DNA of 64,000 nucleotides from Bradyrhizobium japonicum USDA 6. Its GTDB lineage: Bacteria; Pseudomonadota; Alphaproteobacteria; Rhizobiales; Xanthobacteraceae. Positions 1 to 8,282 of this stretch are shown piece by piece. A program made the translations under genes and the position numbers. How positions within the stretch are numbered: position 1 is the first letter of the stretch; each line of letters begins with the position of its first letter. Under the pieces are notes generated by a model that saw only the letters and a list, made by a program, of their open reading frames with translations, was not told where the DNA came from and searched no databases. The stretch is taken from the NCBI RefSeq assembly GCF_000284375.1, contig NC_017249.1:1054001-1118000 (forward strand), read 5' to 3'.

Positions 1-2751
1 GTGCTCGACAACGGCCTCGGCATCCAGGCCATTGATCACAACGTCATCACCAATGCCGGAATGATCACGACGGGCGACAGCGGCGCCGCGATCTCGGTTG
101 GCGACAACAACACCGTCACCAATAGCGGCGCTCTGTCGGTCGGTGCGTCGGGCGCGGGCATCTTCGCCGGCCAGAACAACACGATCACCAACGCCGCGAC
201 CGGCACGATCGCGGGCGGCGACGGTGCAAGCGGCATTTTTGCGTTCGGCAGTGCAACCATCACCAATGCCGGCGCGATCACCGTCGGCGATTCCGGCGGG
301 TTCTCCGGCGGCATTCTGGCGATCAGCAACAACAACACGGTCACCAACACCGCCACCGGCACGATCACGGTCGGGCAGAATGCCGCCGGCGTCTTCCTGC
401 AAGGCGACTTCCAGACCGTCAGCAATTTCGGCACGATCACGGCAGGCGATTTTGGCGTCGGCATCGCCGTGCTCGGTGACGATGCCAAGATCACCAATGC
501 TGGCACGATCACGGCGGGCGATAGTGGAACGGCGGGTATTTCGCTGCAGGGCGACCGGGCCACGATTAGCCAAAGTGGCACGATCAATGTCGGCGTGGGC
601 GGTGCGGGTATCGCCTATACCGGCTCGTTGACCACGATCACCAACAGCGGGCGGATTACGGGCGGCGATTTTGCCGAGGGCATCCTGGCGTTCGGTGATT
701 CCAACACCGTCACCAACAGCGGCACGATCACGGTGGGTGCGGCCGGCCTCGGCATCGACGTGAGCTCGTTCAGTACGACGAACCAGGTCGTCAATACCGG
801 CACCATCACCGTCGGCGCAGGCGGCATCGGCATCAGCGTGAGTGGCGGCGGCAACGTCTTCAACTCGGGAACCATCAACGCCGCGACCGGCAACGCCGCG
901 ATCGAGTTCTGCAGCTGCGGCCCGAACATGCTCACGCTCGGGCCCGGCAGCGTCATCAACGGCTTCGTGGTTGGTGCCGGCACCGACACCTTACAGCTCG
1001 GCGGCGCCGGCAAGGATACGTTCAATCTCGACCTGATCGGCACCGGTCTCCAGTACGACGGCTTCTCGACTTTCAACAAGGTCGACAGCTCGACCTGGAC
1101 GGTCACCGGCACCGGCAATCAGGACTGGAACGTGCTCGGCGGCACGCTTCTCCTCGCCGGCACCATCAACGGTACTGTATCCGTCTCCGCGGGCGGCACG
1201 TTCGGCGGCGTCGGCACGGTCGGCAACACCGTCGTCAATGGCGGCACGCTGGCACCGGGCAATCCGACCGGGACGCTCACCGTGTCCGGCGACCTCTCGT
1301 TTACATCGGCGTCGAGCTACATGGTGCAGGTCTCGGGCGCCAGCAATGGCTTTACGGTCGTGACCGGCACGGCGACGCTTGGCGGCGCCACCGTCGTCGT
1401 CGTTCCGACCGGCTCGATTGCGAAGCACTACACGATCCTCAATGCGGCAACGCTGCCGGATGCGTTCAATCCCGTTGTCGCGGGTCTGTCGTCGAACCTG
1501 CACGCGACGCTCAACTACGATCCCAATAACGTGTTCCTGGATCTCGCCTTGGGCTATGGCAGCGGCCTCAATATCAACCAGCAGAACGTCGCCAACGTGC
1601 TGACGAATCACTTCAACAGCACCGGCAGCTTGCCTGTGGCGCTCGCCAACCTTTCGCCGGCCGGCCTGACGCAGGCTTCCGGCGAGTCGGCGACGGGTGC
1701 TCAACAGACGACCTTTGACGCGATGAACCTGTTCATCAACCTGTTGACCGACGTGTTCGGCTCGGGGCGCGGCAGCACGCCGGGTGCGACGCCCTATGCC
1801 GACGAGCCGGGCGTGAATGCCTATGCCGCGACCGGCAAGGGCGCGCGTGACAAGACCACGCGCGATGCCTTCCCCTGGATCTACCGCAAGGCACCGGCCG
1901 CAACCTTCGCGCAGCGCTGGGATGTGTGGGCGGCCGGCTATGGTGGCTCGCAAACCACCGACGGCAATGTCGCGCTCGGTTCGAACAACACCACCAGCAG
2001 CGTCTATGGCACCGCCGTCGGCCTCGACTATCGCTTCTCGCCGTCGACGATCGCCGGCTTTGCGCTTGCCGGCGGTGGGACCGGCTTCAACGTCAACGGG
2101 CTCGGCTGGGGCCGCTCCGACCTGTTCCAGGCCGGCGCCTTCGTTCGTCACACGGCAGGGCCTGCCTATATCACGGCCGCGCTGGCCTATGGCTGGCAGG
2201 ACGTCACGACCAACCGCGTCGTCACGGCCGCGGGCGTCGATCAGCTGCGGGCGCAGTTCAACGCCAACGCGCTCTCGGGCCGTGTCGAGGGCGGTTACCG
2301 TTACGCTACGCAGTGGATCGGCCTCACGCCCTATGCGGCGCTCCAGGCCACCATGTTCAGCCTTCCGAACTATTCGGAGTTCGCGATGGTCGGCAACAGC
2401 ACCTTCGCGCTCAACTATGCCGCCAAGGACGTGACCAGCACCCGCACCGAGCTCGGCCTGCGCGCCGACAAATCATTCGCCGCCGCCGGTGGCCTGATGA
2501 CCCTGCGCGGCCGCGTCGCCTGGGCGCATGATTACAATCCGGACCGCAACGTCGGCGCGGTGTTCCAGACCCTGCCGGGATCGGCCTTCGTCGTGAACGG
2601 CGCAGCGCAGGCGCGCGATTCCGCGCTGACCACCGCGGCGGTGCAGATGAACTGGATGAACGGCTGGTCTGCGTCGGCGACCTTCGAGGGCGAGTTCTCG
2701 AACGTCACCCGCTCCTACGCCGGCAAGGGCGTCGTGCGCTACGCGTGGTAG
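1..2751 (+). CDS. Autotransporter (type V secretion), 5' end outside window
   Basis: Surface or secreted protein that exports its own passenger domain through a C-terminal outer-membrane beta-barrel. The first ~310 residues are a long series of imperfect repeats of about 13-20 residues built on the pattern ITNAGTITAGDSG, as in a right-handed beta-helix passenger. Around residues 375-440 there is a glycine/threonine-rich segment with GGTLLLAGTINGTV and GGTLAPGNPTGTLTV, typical of autotransporter-associated repeats. From about residue 640 to 916 alternating strands form an autotransporter beta-domain, and the protein ends in the aromatic residue W, as barrels inserted by BAM do. The reading frame is open from base 1 and no signal peptide is present, so the GTG at base 1 is not the true start and the gene continues upstream. 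Ligand or host role cannot be read from the sequence. Confidence 0.9.
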   Translation: MLDNGLGIQAIDHNVITNAGMITTGDSGAAISVGDNNTVTNSGALSVGASGAGIFAGQNNTITNAATGTIAGGDGASGIFAFGSATITNAGAITVGDSGGFSGGILAISNNNTVTNTATGTITVGQNAAGVFLQGDFQTVSNFGTITAGDFGVGIAVLGDDAKITNAGTITAGDSGTAGISLQGDRATISQSGTINVGVGGAGIAYTGSLTTITNSGRITGGDFAEGILAFGDSNTVTNSGTITVGAAGLGIDVSSFSTTNQVVNTGTITVGAGGIGISVSGGGNVFNSGTINAATGNAAIEFCSCGPNMLTLGPGSVINGFVVGAGTDTLQLGGAGKDTFNLDLIGTGLQYDGFSTFNKVDSSTWTVTGTGNQDWNVLGGTLLLAGTINGTVSVSAGGTFGGVGTVGNTVVNGGTLAPGNPTGTLTVSGDLSFTSASSYMVQVSGASNGFTVVTGTATLGGATVVVVPTGSIAKHYTILNAATLPDAFNPVVAGLSSNLHATLNYDPNNVFLDLALGYGSGLNINQQNVANVLTNHFNSTGSLPVALANLSPAGLTQASGESATGAQQTTFDAMNLFINLLTDVFGSGRGSTPGATPYADEPGVNAYAATGKGARDKTTRDAFPWIYRKAPAATFAQRWDVWAAGYGGSQTTDGNVALGSNNTTSSVYGTAVGLDYRFSPSTIAGFALAGGGTGFNVNGLGWGRSDLFQAGAFVRHTAGPAYITAALAYGWQDVTTNRVVTAAGVDQLRAQFNANALSGRVEGGYRYATQWIGLTPYAALQATMFSLPNYSEFAMVGNSTFALNYAAKDVTSTRTELGLRADKSFAAAGGLMTLRGRVAWAHDYNPDRNVGAVFQTLPGSAFVVNGAAQARDSALTTAAVQMNWMNGWSASATFEGEFSNVTRSYAGKGVVRYAW

Positions 2752-2782
2752 GGGCGACCTGCAAGCCACGGCGAGACTGCCA

Positions 2783-2942
2783 TCCTCCCCTGGAGGGGGA
2801 GGATCGGTTCGCATGGAGCAAAGCGCAATGCGAACCGAGGTGGGGTGACAGCCTATCCGCATTGCGCGCTGCCCGTGGGGAGAGATCACCCCGCCCCGCT
2901 CGCGCTGCGCGCGATCGACCCTTCCCCTCCAGGGGAGGGTAA
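2783..2942. repeat. Intergenic palindromic repeat, family A
   Basis: GC-rich inverted arms (cctcccctggagggggagg at one end, cccttcccctccaggggaggg at the other) fill the convergent gap between the autotransporter and the MCE gene. Related copies lie at 28905-29048, 31879-32030 and 57692-57837, with short arms at 34851-34880 and 47159-47187. The outer arms could fold and act as a terminator for both genes. Confidence 0.7.
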
Positions 2943-2948
2943 GAGTCT

Positions 2949-3779
2949 CTACTGCTTCTTCTGCGCAGGCTTGCGCGGCGGGCGCGGGGCGGCGGCAGGC
3001 GTCGGCGTGCCAGCCATCTTGTTGGCGGCTTCGCTGACGTCGAGCAGCGAGCGGCGGATGTCCTCGACGTAAGCAGCCGACTTCTTCTTCATGGCATCGG
3101 CGAGCTCGTGCAGTCCCCTGATCTTCTCGAACAGCTCGTCGGCCTTGCCGTCGGAAAAGCCGGGGACCACGCCTTCGATCTTGGTGACGGCCTTGTCGAA
3201 GCCCGCGAAGGCGCTGTCGACCTTCGCCATGACGGAGTCGATTTCGCCGCCCTTGCTTCTGAGATCGGCGGTGTAGTTCTCGAACGTGCGCAGGCCGTCC
3301 TTGATCGCGGGGGCATTGCTGACGATCGTGCGATCGACGCTGTGCAGGGTGTCGACGATGGATTCGGCGTCGCTGAGATCGGCGGTCAGCACGGGGATGC
3401 CGTCCGTATCCAGCGGCACCGGCGGCGCGGAGGGCGCGCCGCCGATCAACGAGATCGCGGCAACGCCGGTGAGACCCTGGAACTCGATGCCCGCAACCGT
3501 GTCCTTGCGGATCGGCGCGGTGTTGTCGAGCATCACCAGCGCCACGATCTTGCGCGGATTATCCAGCTTGATCGACAGGATCTGGCCCGCGGGAACACCG
3601 TCGAAATTGACCGGCCCGCCGCGGCGCAGGCCGCTGGCGGAGCCGCCCTCGAACACCACGCGCAACTGGCTCCGGTTCTGGGCGGTGCGCCATTTCTGCA
3701 CGCCGAGCACGCCGCCGAACGCCACGGCGATGACCGCCAGCGTCGCCGTTCCGATTACGAGGTTGCTCGCGCGTGCCAT
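2949..3779 (-). CDS. MCE/MlaD-domain protein (lipid transport binding subunit)
   Basis: 276-residue protein with one N-terminal membrane anchor (about residues 6-27, LVIGTATLAVIAVAFGGVLG) followed by an MCE/MlaD domain at about 35-115, recognisable from the FEGGSASGLRRGGPVNFDGV segment and the GLTGVAAISLIGG segment. The rest is alpha-helical, and the C-terminus is rich in Pro/Ala/Lys. MlaD-like proteins sit in the inner membrane facing the periplasm and bind phospholipid or other lipid for an Mla/Mce ABC transporter. No MlaE permease or MlaF ATPase lies beside it, so the partner must be elsewhere. I chose the ATG at 3779 because the membrane anchor follows at once; the frame is also open for 19 residues upstream (to 3836), but that stretch has no signal character. 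Confidence 0.85.
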   Translation of the reverse strand: MARASNLVIGTATLAVIAVAFGGVLGVQKWRTAQNRSQLRVVFEGGSASGLRRGGPVNFDGVPAGQILSIKLDNPRKIVALVMLDNTAPIRKDTVAGIEFQGLTGVAAISLIGGAPSAPPVPLDTDGIPVLTADLSDAESIVDTLHSVDRTIVSNAPAIKDGLRTFENYTADLRSKGGEIDSVMAKVDSAFAGFDKAVTKIEGVVPGFSDGKADELFEKIRGLHELADAMKKKSAAYVEDIRRSLLDVSEAANKMAGTPTPAAAPRPPRKPAQKKQ

Positions 3780-3923
3780 GCAGGGCGATTTTACGGCCAA
3801 AGCGGGATGGTTGGAAGGACGATGCTGCGGCCGCAATACTAGAGCGGGCGGGTTAACGACTTGTCCGCCGTAGCTCGAAGCGCGAAGGCGGAAGCGTAAC
3901 CCGCCAATCCGCCTTACGCGACA

Positions 3924-6143
3924 TCAATGCCCTGCCGCGCGTTTTGCCGCAGCATTGTTCAATACGATCAGCGCGTCGACGGCGACGCCCGTTTTGGTGT
4001 TGATCAGGAACGGATTGACGTCGATCGAGGCGATCCGGTCGCCGGCATCTGCGATCAAATTCGACAGGCCGACCAGCGCCTTCACCGCGGACGCCTCGTG
4101 CAAGGCCGGCTTGCCGCGATAGCCGCGCATCTTGATGCCGGCCTTGGTGCGGCCGATCAGGAGCCGGGCCTCGGCCTCGTCCAGCGGTGCGCCGGCGAGC
4201 GCGACGTCCTTCATCAGCTCGATGTCGATGCCGCCGGTGCCGAACAGCACGACCGGACCCATCTCGGCATCGAGCGAGGCGCCGACCACGAGCTCGAGAT
4301 CGGCCTTGACCTGCTGCGCGATCAGGATGCCGTCGAGCTTCGGCTTGCCCTTCAGCTTCGCTACCCGCGCGGTGATGTCGGCGAAGGCCTTCTTTACCTC
4401 TGCCGCGCTGGCGAGGTTCAGCACCACGCCGCCGATGTCGGATTTGTGCAGGATCTCGGCGCTGACGACTTTTGCCACGACCGGGAAACCGATCTGCTTC
4501 GCGATCTTCGCGGCGTCCGCCGCCGTCTGCGCAATCGCTTCCTTCGAGATCGGGATGCCATAGGCCTTCAGCAGCTTCTTCGAGGCGACCTCGTCGAGCG
4601 CGGCACCGCTCGCCGATTTCAGCGCCTTCTCCAGAACGGCGCGGGCGGCAGGCTTCGAGCTCGAGACGATGTCGGGTACTTCCTTGCGCAGCTTCGCATA
4701 AGCGAGCAGCGAGTTGATCGCGGTCACTGCGCGGTCCATGCCCTGCATGACCGCGAGATGCGGCAGCGATTTGCGCAAGCCCTTGGTGAACTCGGTGAAG
4801 CCGATCGACATCGCGCTGATGTAGATCACCGGCTTCGACGCCCGGCTCGCCATCTCGTCGACGATATGCAAATTGCGTTCACGCAGTTCGTGCGGCGCCT
4901 TGGGCAGCTCGGCATCGATGATGACGATGTCGATATCGGGATCGTCGATCATCAGCTTGATCGACTTCATGTAGACGGAGGGATCGACCACCGCGGCGAA
5001 GCCGGCATCGAGCGGATTGCCGACGATCGAGCCGGGCCCGAGCATCTTCTCCAATTCGGAGCCGACGTGCGGGCTCAGCGGTGCAAAGTTCAGGCCTTCC
5101 GCATAGAAGGCGTCAAGCAGCATGCCGCGCTTGCCGCCTGATAGCGTGACCGCGGCGAGCCGGTCACCCCTGGGGACGGCCGAGTGAACGAAGCATTCGG
5201 TGGTCTCGATCAGCTCGTCGAGCCCGCCGACCCGGATGACTCCTTCGCGCGTTGCGATGGCGTCGAAGGTCTCGATCGATCCTGCGAGCGCACCCGTATG
5301 CGCCATCGCCGCCGCGCGGCCGCCCTCGGAAGAACCGAGCTTGAGTGCGATCACCGGCTTGCTTGAGGCGCGCGCGGCCTTGCAGGCGTCGCGAAACGCC
5401 TTGGTGTTGCGCACACCTTCGAGGTAGACCACGATGACCTTGATGCTCGGATCCTCGGCGAAATAGCGCATCAGGTCCGGTGTCTCGAGCCCGGCCTCGT
5501 TGCCGGTCGTCACCATGTAACCGACCCCGACGCCGCGATCCTCCAGCGCCTGCCGGATCGCCATCACGATGGCGCCGGATTGCCCGGCAATCGCCACCGC
5601 ACCCTGTTCCATGGTGACGACACGGTCGTCGATATTGGTGAAGAGCTTTTCGCCCGCGCTCAAATTGCCGAGGCAGTTCGGGCCGGTGACGGCGAGCCCC
5701 GTTTCGCGTATCGCGGCTTGCAATTCGGCAGCGAGCTTCTGGCTCTCCTCATCCTGCAGCTCGCTGAAGCCCGAGGTGACGATGGTGGCCGAGCGCGCGC
5801 CGGCCGCGGCGGCGTCGCGGATCACCTGCACGGCAAAGCGCGCGGGCACCAGCACCAGCACGTGATCGGGCTTTTCCGGGAGGCTCGCAAAATCCTTGTA
5901 GCAGGGCACACCCCAGATCGTCTCGCGCTTGGCGTTGACCGGATAGAGCCCGCCCTCGTAGCCGTACTTGACGAGGTTGTTCCAGATGCGCTCGGCATAA
6001 TTGCCGGGCTTGTCGGTCGCGCCCACCAGCACGATGTTGTGCGGGTGCAGCATGGCGTGGATGCCCTTGACGACGTCGCTGGCATCGGGCGCTGGAGTCC
6101 ATGGACGCGGAGAAACGGACGCAGCAGGTACCTGGGCTTCCAT
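3924..6143 (-). CDS. Acyl-CoA synthetase, ADP-forming (acetate--CoA ligase family)
   Basis: 739-residue fused enzyme of the NDP-forming acyl-CoA synthetase superfamily, which makes acyl-CoA from acid, CoA and ATP, giving ADP and phosphate. In order: a CoA-binding Rossmann domain (about 25-160; NIVLVGATDKPGNYAERIWNN), succinyl-CoA-ligase-like domains (about 170-480) with the phospho-histidine region AAAMAHTGALAGS, and an ATP-grasp domain (about 505-735; GFPVVAKVVSAEILHKSDIGG). Length and domain order match the fused alpha-beta forms. The substrate is unknown; relatives act on acetate, pimelate or hydroxycinnamates such as ferulate. It follows the glycosyltransferase on the same strand after 215 bases, so co-transcription is possible but not evident. 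The ATG at 6143 precedes the first domain closely. Confidence 0.88.
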   Translation of the reverse strand: MEAQVPAASVSPRPWTPAPDASDVVKGIHAMLHPHNIVLVGATDKPGNYAERIWNNLVKYGYEGGLYPVNAKRETIWGVPCYKDFASLPEKPDHVLVLVPARFAVQVIRDAAAAGARSATIVTSGFSELQDEESQKLAAELQAAIRETGLAVTGPNCLGNLSAGEKLFTNIDDRVVTMEQGAVAIAGQSGAIVMAIRQALEDRGVGVGYMVTTGNEAGLETPDLMRYFAEDPSIKVIVVYLEGVRNTKAFRDACKAARASSKPVIALKLGSSEGGRAAAMAHTGALAGSIETFDAIATREGVIRVGGLDELIETTECFVHSAVPRGDRLAAVTLSGGKRGMLLDAFYAEGLNFAPLSPHVGSELEKMLGPGSIVGNPLDAGFAAVVDPSVYMKSIKLMIDDPDIDIVIIDAELPKAPHELRERNLHIVDEMASRASKPVIYISAMSIGFTEFTKGLRKSLPHLAVMQGMDRAVTAINSLLAYAKLRKEVPDIVSSSKPAARAVLEKALKSASGAALDEVASKKLLKAYGIPISKEAIAQTAADAAKIAKQIGFPVVAKVVSAEILHKSDIGGVVLNLASAAEVKKAFADITARVAKLKGKPKLDGILIAQQVKADLELVVGASLDAEMGPVVLFGTGGIDIELMKDVALAGAPLDEAEARLLIGRTKAGIKMRGYRGKPALHEASAVKALVGLSNLIADAGDRIASIDVNPFLINTKTGVAVDALIVLNNAAAKRAAGH

Positions 6144-6358
6144 GGCGCTTTACCTCTTGTTCTTGTTGCAGCGCCCTGACTTGCACCGGCGTCTGGCGGG
6201 ACTGATCGTGAAGGCTCCATGCCGCGCGGCGGAATGGTGCGTGCTTCACGACAAGGCTAGCATCACCAGACTTTTGGCGAAAGTGCGAACGATCGGACGA
6301 CGTGCCACGACTCCGTGACGCTCATTCATTCAAATCGTGATCATGCCTCTGCCGTCGT

Positions 6359-7351
6359 TCAGTAACGCAGCAGGCGCAGCTTGTAGGCGTAGTGATAGGC
6401 CAACTGCCTCGCGAGATAGGGAGCGATGGCGCGCCGGATCTGCATCTGCGTCGGATCGAAGCCGAGAACACGGCGCCGCAGGATGCCCATCTCCCTGACG
6501 CCGAGCGCGTAGGTCGAAGCCGTCTTCTGTGCATCGTGGATGCGGAAGCAGGCGAGAAATCGCGGCAGGCGCACGAACTTGCATTCCGCGGCTTGCGCCC
6601 GCAGGATGAAATCCCAGTCCATCGCGTAGTGGAAGCTCTCGTCGATCGGCCCGATCCTGTCCCACACGCGCTTGCGCCAGAACATCGTCTCCTGGGGGAT
6701 GTAGTCGGCATACTGCAAAGCCTTGCCGTCATGGGGCGGCAGCACGGCGCGTCCGACCTCGAGCCCCTCGCGGTCGACGAAGACGCGATGGCCGTAGACG
6801 ACGTCGACATTGGGATGCGACATGAAGTAGTCGGCGACATAGGCGAGCGCTCCAGGAAGCAGCATGTCATCACTGTTGAGATAGGCCATGATCTCGCAAT
6901 CGGCACCGGCGAAGCCGAGATTGATGGCGTTCGACTGCCCCTTGTCCGGCTCGCTCGTCCAGCTGATGCCCTCGCCTCGGCTCTTCAAGAGATCGAGCGT
7001 GCCGTCGATCGAGGCGCCGTCCTGCACGTGATAGGTCAGCTTCGGATAGTTCTGGCTGACGATGCTCTCGATCGTGGCGTCGAGATATTGCGCATGATTG
7101 TAGCTCGGCGTGACCATCGTGATCCGCGGCGCATTCGCCGGGATCGCAGGCGCGGGCGGGAAGGCAGTCAGGTTGAGCAGGCGCGGCGGATATTGCTCGA
7201 AGGTCCACATCGGCGGGCGTCGCCAGAGGCTCCGCAGCGAGGATCGTCTCTGTCCGGCAGCAATGAGGTCCTGATTCCGTTCCAGGAGCGCCACACGATT
7301 TTCGAGTTGCTCCAGCCGCTGTTCGAGGCGCTGCCTGAACTCGTCGTCCAT
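6359..7351 (-). CDS. Family 2 glycosyltransferase
   Basis: 330-residue cytoplasmic glycosyltransferase that moves a sugar from a nucleotide-sugar donor to a glycan or protein acceptor. Residues 1-40 are a charged heptad-like helix (RQRLEQRLEQLENRVALLE), probably a short coiled coil. The GT-A fold begins near residue 92 (ITMVTPSYNHAQYLDATIES), with the donor/metal motif NSDD (about residue 160) and the later acidic motif MDWDFILR (about 243). No membrane segment is visible. It lies 152 bases downstream of the sortase gene on the same strand, and a second glycosyltransferase lies at 11553, so it may belong to a surface-modification region; donor and acceptor are not predictable. Confidence 0.87.
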   Translation of the reverse strand: MDDEFRQRLEQRLEQLENRVALLERNQDLIAAGQRRSSLRSLWRRPPMWTFEQYPPRLLNLTAFPPAPAIPANAPRITMVTPSYNHAQYLDATIESIVSQNYPKLTYHVQDGASIDGTLDLLKSRGEGISWTSEPDKGQSNAINLGFAGADCEIMAYLNSDDMLLPGALAYVADYFMSHPNVDVVYGHRVFVDREGLEVGRAVLPPHDGKALQYADYIPQETMFWRKRVWDRIGPIDESFHYAMDWDFILRAQAAECKFVRLPRFLACFRIHDAQKTASTYALGVREMGILRRRVLGFDPTQMQIRRAIAPYLARQLAYHYAYKLRLLRY

Positions 7352-7503
7352 TACAGGTTGTCCTGAAGATTACGGCGTCAAAAGATCAATCCGCTGTTCT
7401 TACAGGTCTATGGGCGACGACGCCAGTTCAGCGGTTCCATCAAGCGCGGTGCCCGGCTGTTCGGCGCGGTCTCTACCGATCCTGGATGGCCGTTTGCGAA
7501 CCG

Positions 7504-8073
7504 CTATTCACCTGTCTCGATCAAGGTGGCATGCAGGACGTAGCGCTCGGGTCCGGGTGTGACGGCGTCAAAGGGCCAGCAGGTTGTGAGCACCAGTTCG
7601 ACATCTTGCGCCGCGGGATCGATGCCGGACTCATCGAAGCGAACCACAGCGGAGGAATCCGCTCGATAGCGAAAGTGCTTTCCGTCACGGCGTGTGACAT
7701 CGATTACGTCGCCAATGGCGACATTCCGCAGGAAGCGGAAATGTGTATCGCGGTGCGCAGCATATACCGCAATGCCGCGCTCGCCGGCATCAGCCGTTCG
7801 GTGGATATGGCCGGGTCCGAAAGCGAGGGCCTGGCCGCTGGTACCTTCCAGCACAATCGCGCTGGCGCCGATCCGCTTCACCTCGATCCGTGCGACCGGC
7901 CAGGTGTCGGCCCATGACCATGGCTTGACCACACCGCCGGTCGTAACGCTCCTGTCGAACGCGCGCTCCAGCAGCACCTGGGCGAGCCATGCCTTGGCAT
8001 GAATGTAGGCGCCGTCGCCGAACAGGACAGTACCGATCAAAGCCAAAACCAGAGGCGAGATGAGGCGGGGCAT
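7504..8073 (-). CDS. Gram-negative class sortase (marine proteobacterial sortase type)
   Basis: 189-residue transpeptidase that should cleave a sorting signal on a membrane-anchored substrate and join it to an acceptor at the envelope. An N-terminal hydrophobic helix (residues 3-20) anchors it. The sortase catalytic set is visible: His107 in YAAHRDTHF, Cys165 in LVLTTCWPF and Arg177 in PGPERYVL, in the order and spacing of sortases. I chose the ATG at 8073, preceded by GGAGACC, because the longer frame (to 8286) runs back into a palindromic repeat. The next gene upstream encodes a VIT/VWA protein with a C-terminal sorting signal, the arrangement known for this family (TIGR03784 with TIGR03788). 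A strong terminator between the two suggests the sortase has its own promoter. Confidence 0.9.
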   Translation of the reverse strand: MPRLISPLVLALIGTVLFGDGAYIHAKAWLAQVLLERAFDRSVTTGGVVKPWSWADTWPVARIEVKRIGASAIVLEGTSGQALAFGPGHIHRTADAGERGIAVYAAHRDTHFRFLRNVAIGDVIDVTRRDGKHFRYRADSSAVVRFDESGIDPAAQDVELVLTTCWPFDAVTPGPERYVLHATLIETGE

Positions 8074-8085
8074 GGTCTCCACATT

Positions 8086-8202
8086 CGTCGTTGCGAGCCA
8101 CCGGGTCCGCGCAAAGCGCGGCCCGATGACAGGCTCCGCGAAGCAATCCAGAGTCTTTCCGCGGAGGCAGTCTGGATTGCTTCGCTGCGCTCGCAATGAC
8201 GG
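8086..8202. repeat. Intergenic palindromic repeat, family B
   Basis: Begins tcgttgcgagcca and ends gctcgcaatgac, with internal arms gcgaagcaatccag and tctggattgcttcgc. Two further copies lie at 21291-21375 and 62855-62940. It fills nearly all the space between the sortase start and the terminator of the VIT/VWA gene. This copy has an extra inner segment (about positions 8098-8135) compared with the other two. Confidence 0.8.
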
Positions 8203-8206
8203 CTGA

Positions 8207-8254
8207 TAAAAAGGCGCGCGCGGCCGTTGGTATGGGACGGGCAGCCGCGCGCGC
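8207..8254 (-). terminator. Rho-independent terminator after the VIT/VWA gene
   Basis: Perfect 11-base-pair stem: gcgcgcgcggc at 8214-8224 pairs with gccgcgcgcgc at 8244-8254, with a loop of 19 bases. Read on the minus strand the stem is followed directly by C and then TTTTT (8212-8208). It lies 29 bases past the stop codon of the VIT/VWA gene and 134 bases before the sortase start codon. Confidence 0.8.
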
Positions 8255-8282
8255 TGACAGAGGAGTTCGGGGGGCTCCTCTC

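Noticed and set aside
1..900. Tandem short repeats in the autotransporter as non-coding satellite DNA
   Set aside because: The frame is continuous and the repeat is at protein level with varied codons, consistent with beta-helix rungs.
991..2151. 386-residue minus-strand open frame across the autotransporter
   Set aside because: Antisense to the barrel and passenger region; no domain, and an Arg/Ala/Gly-rich composition.
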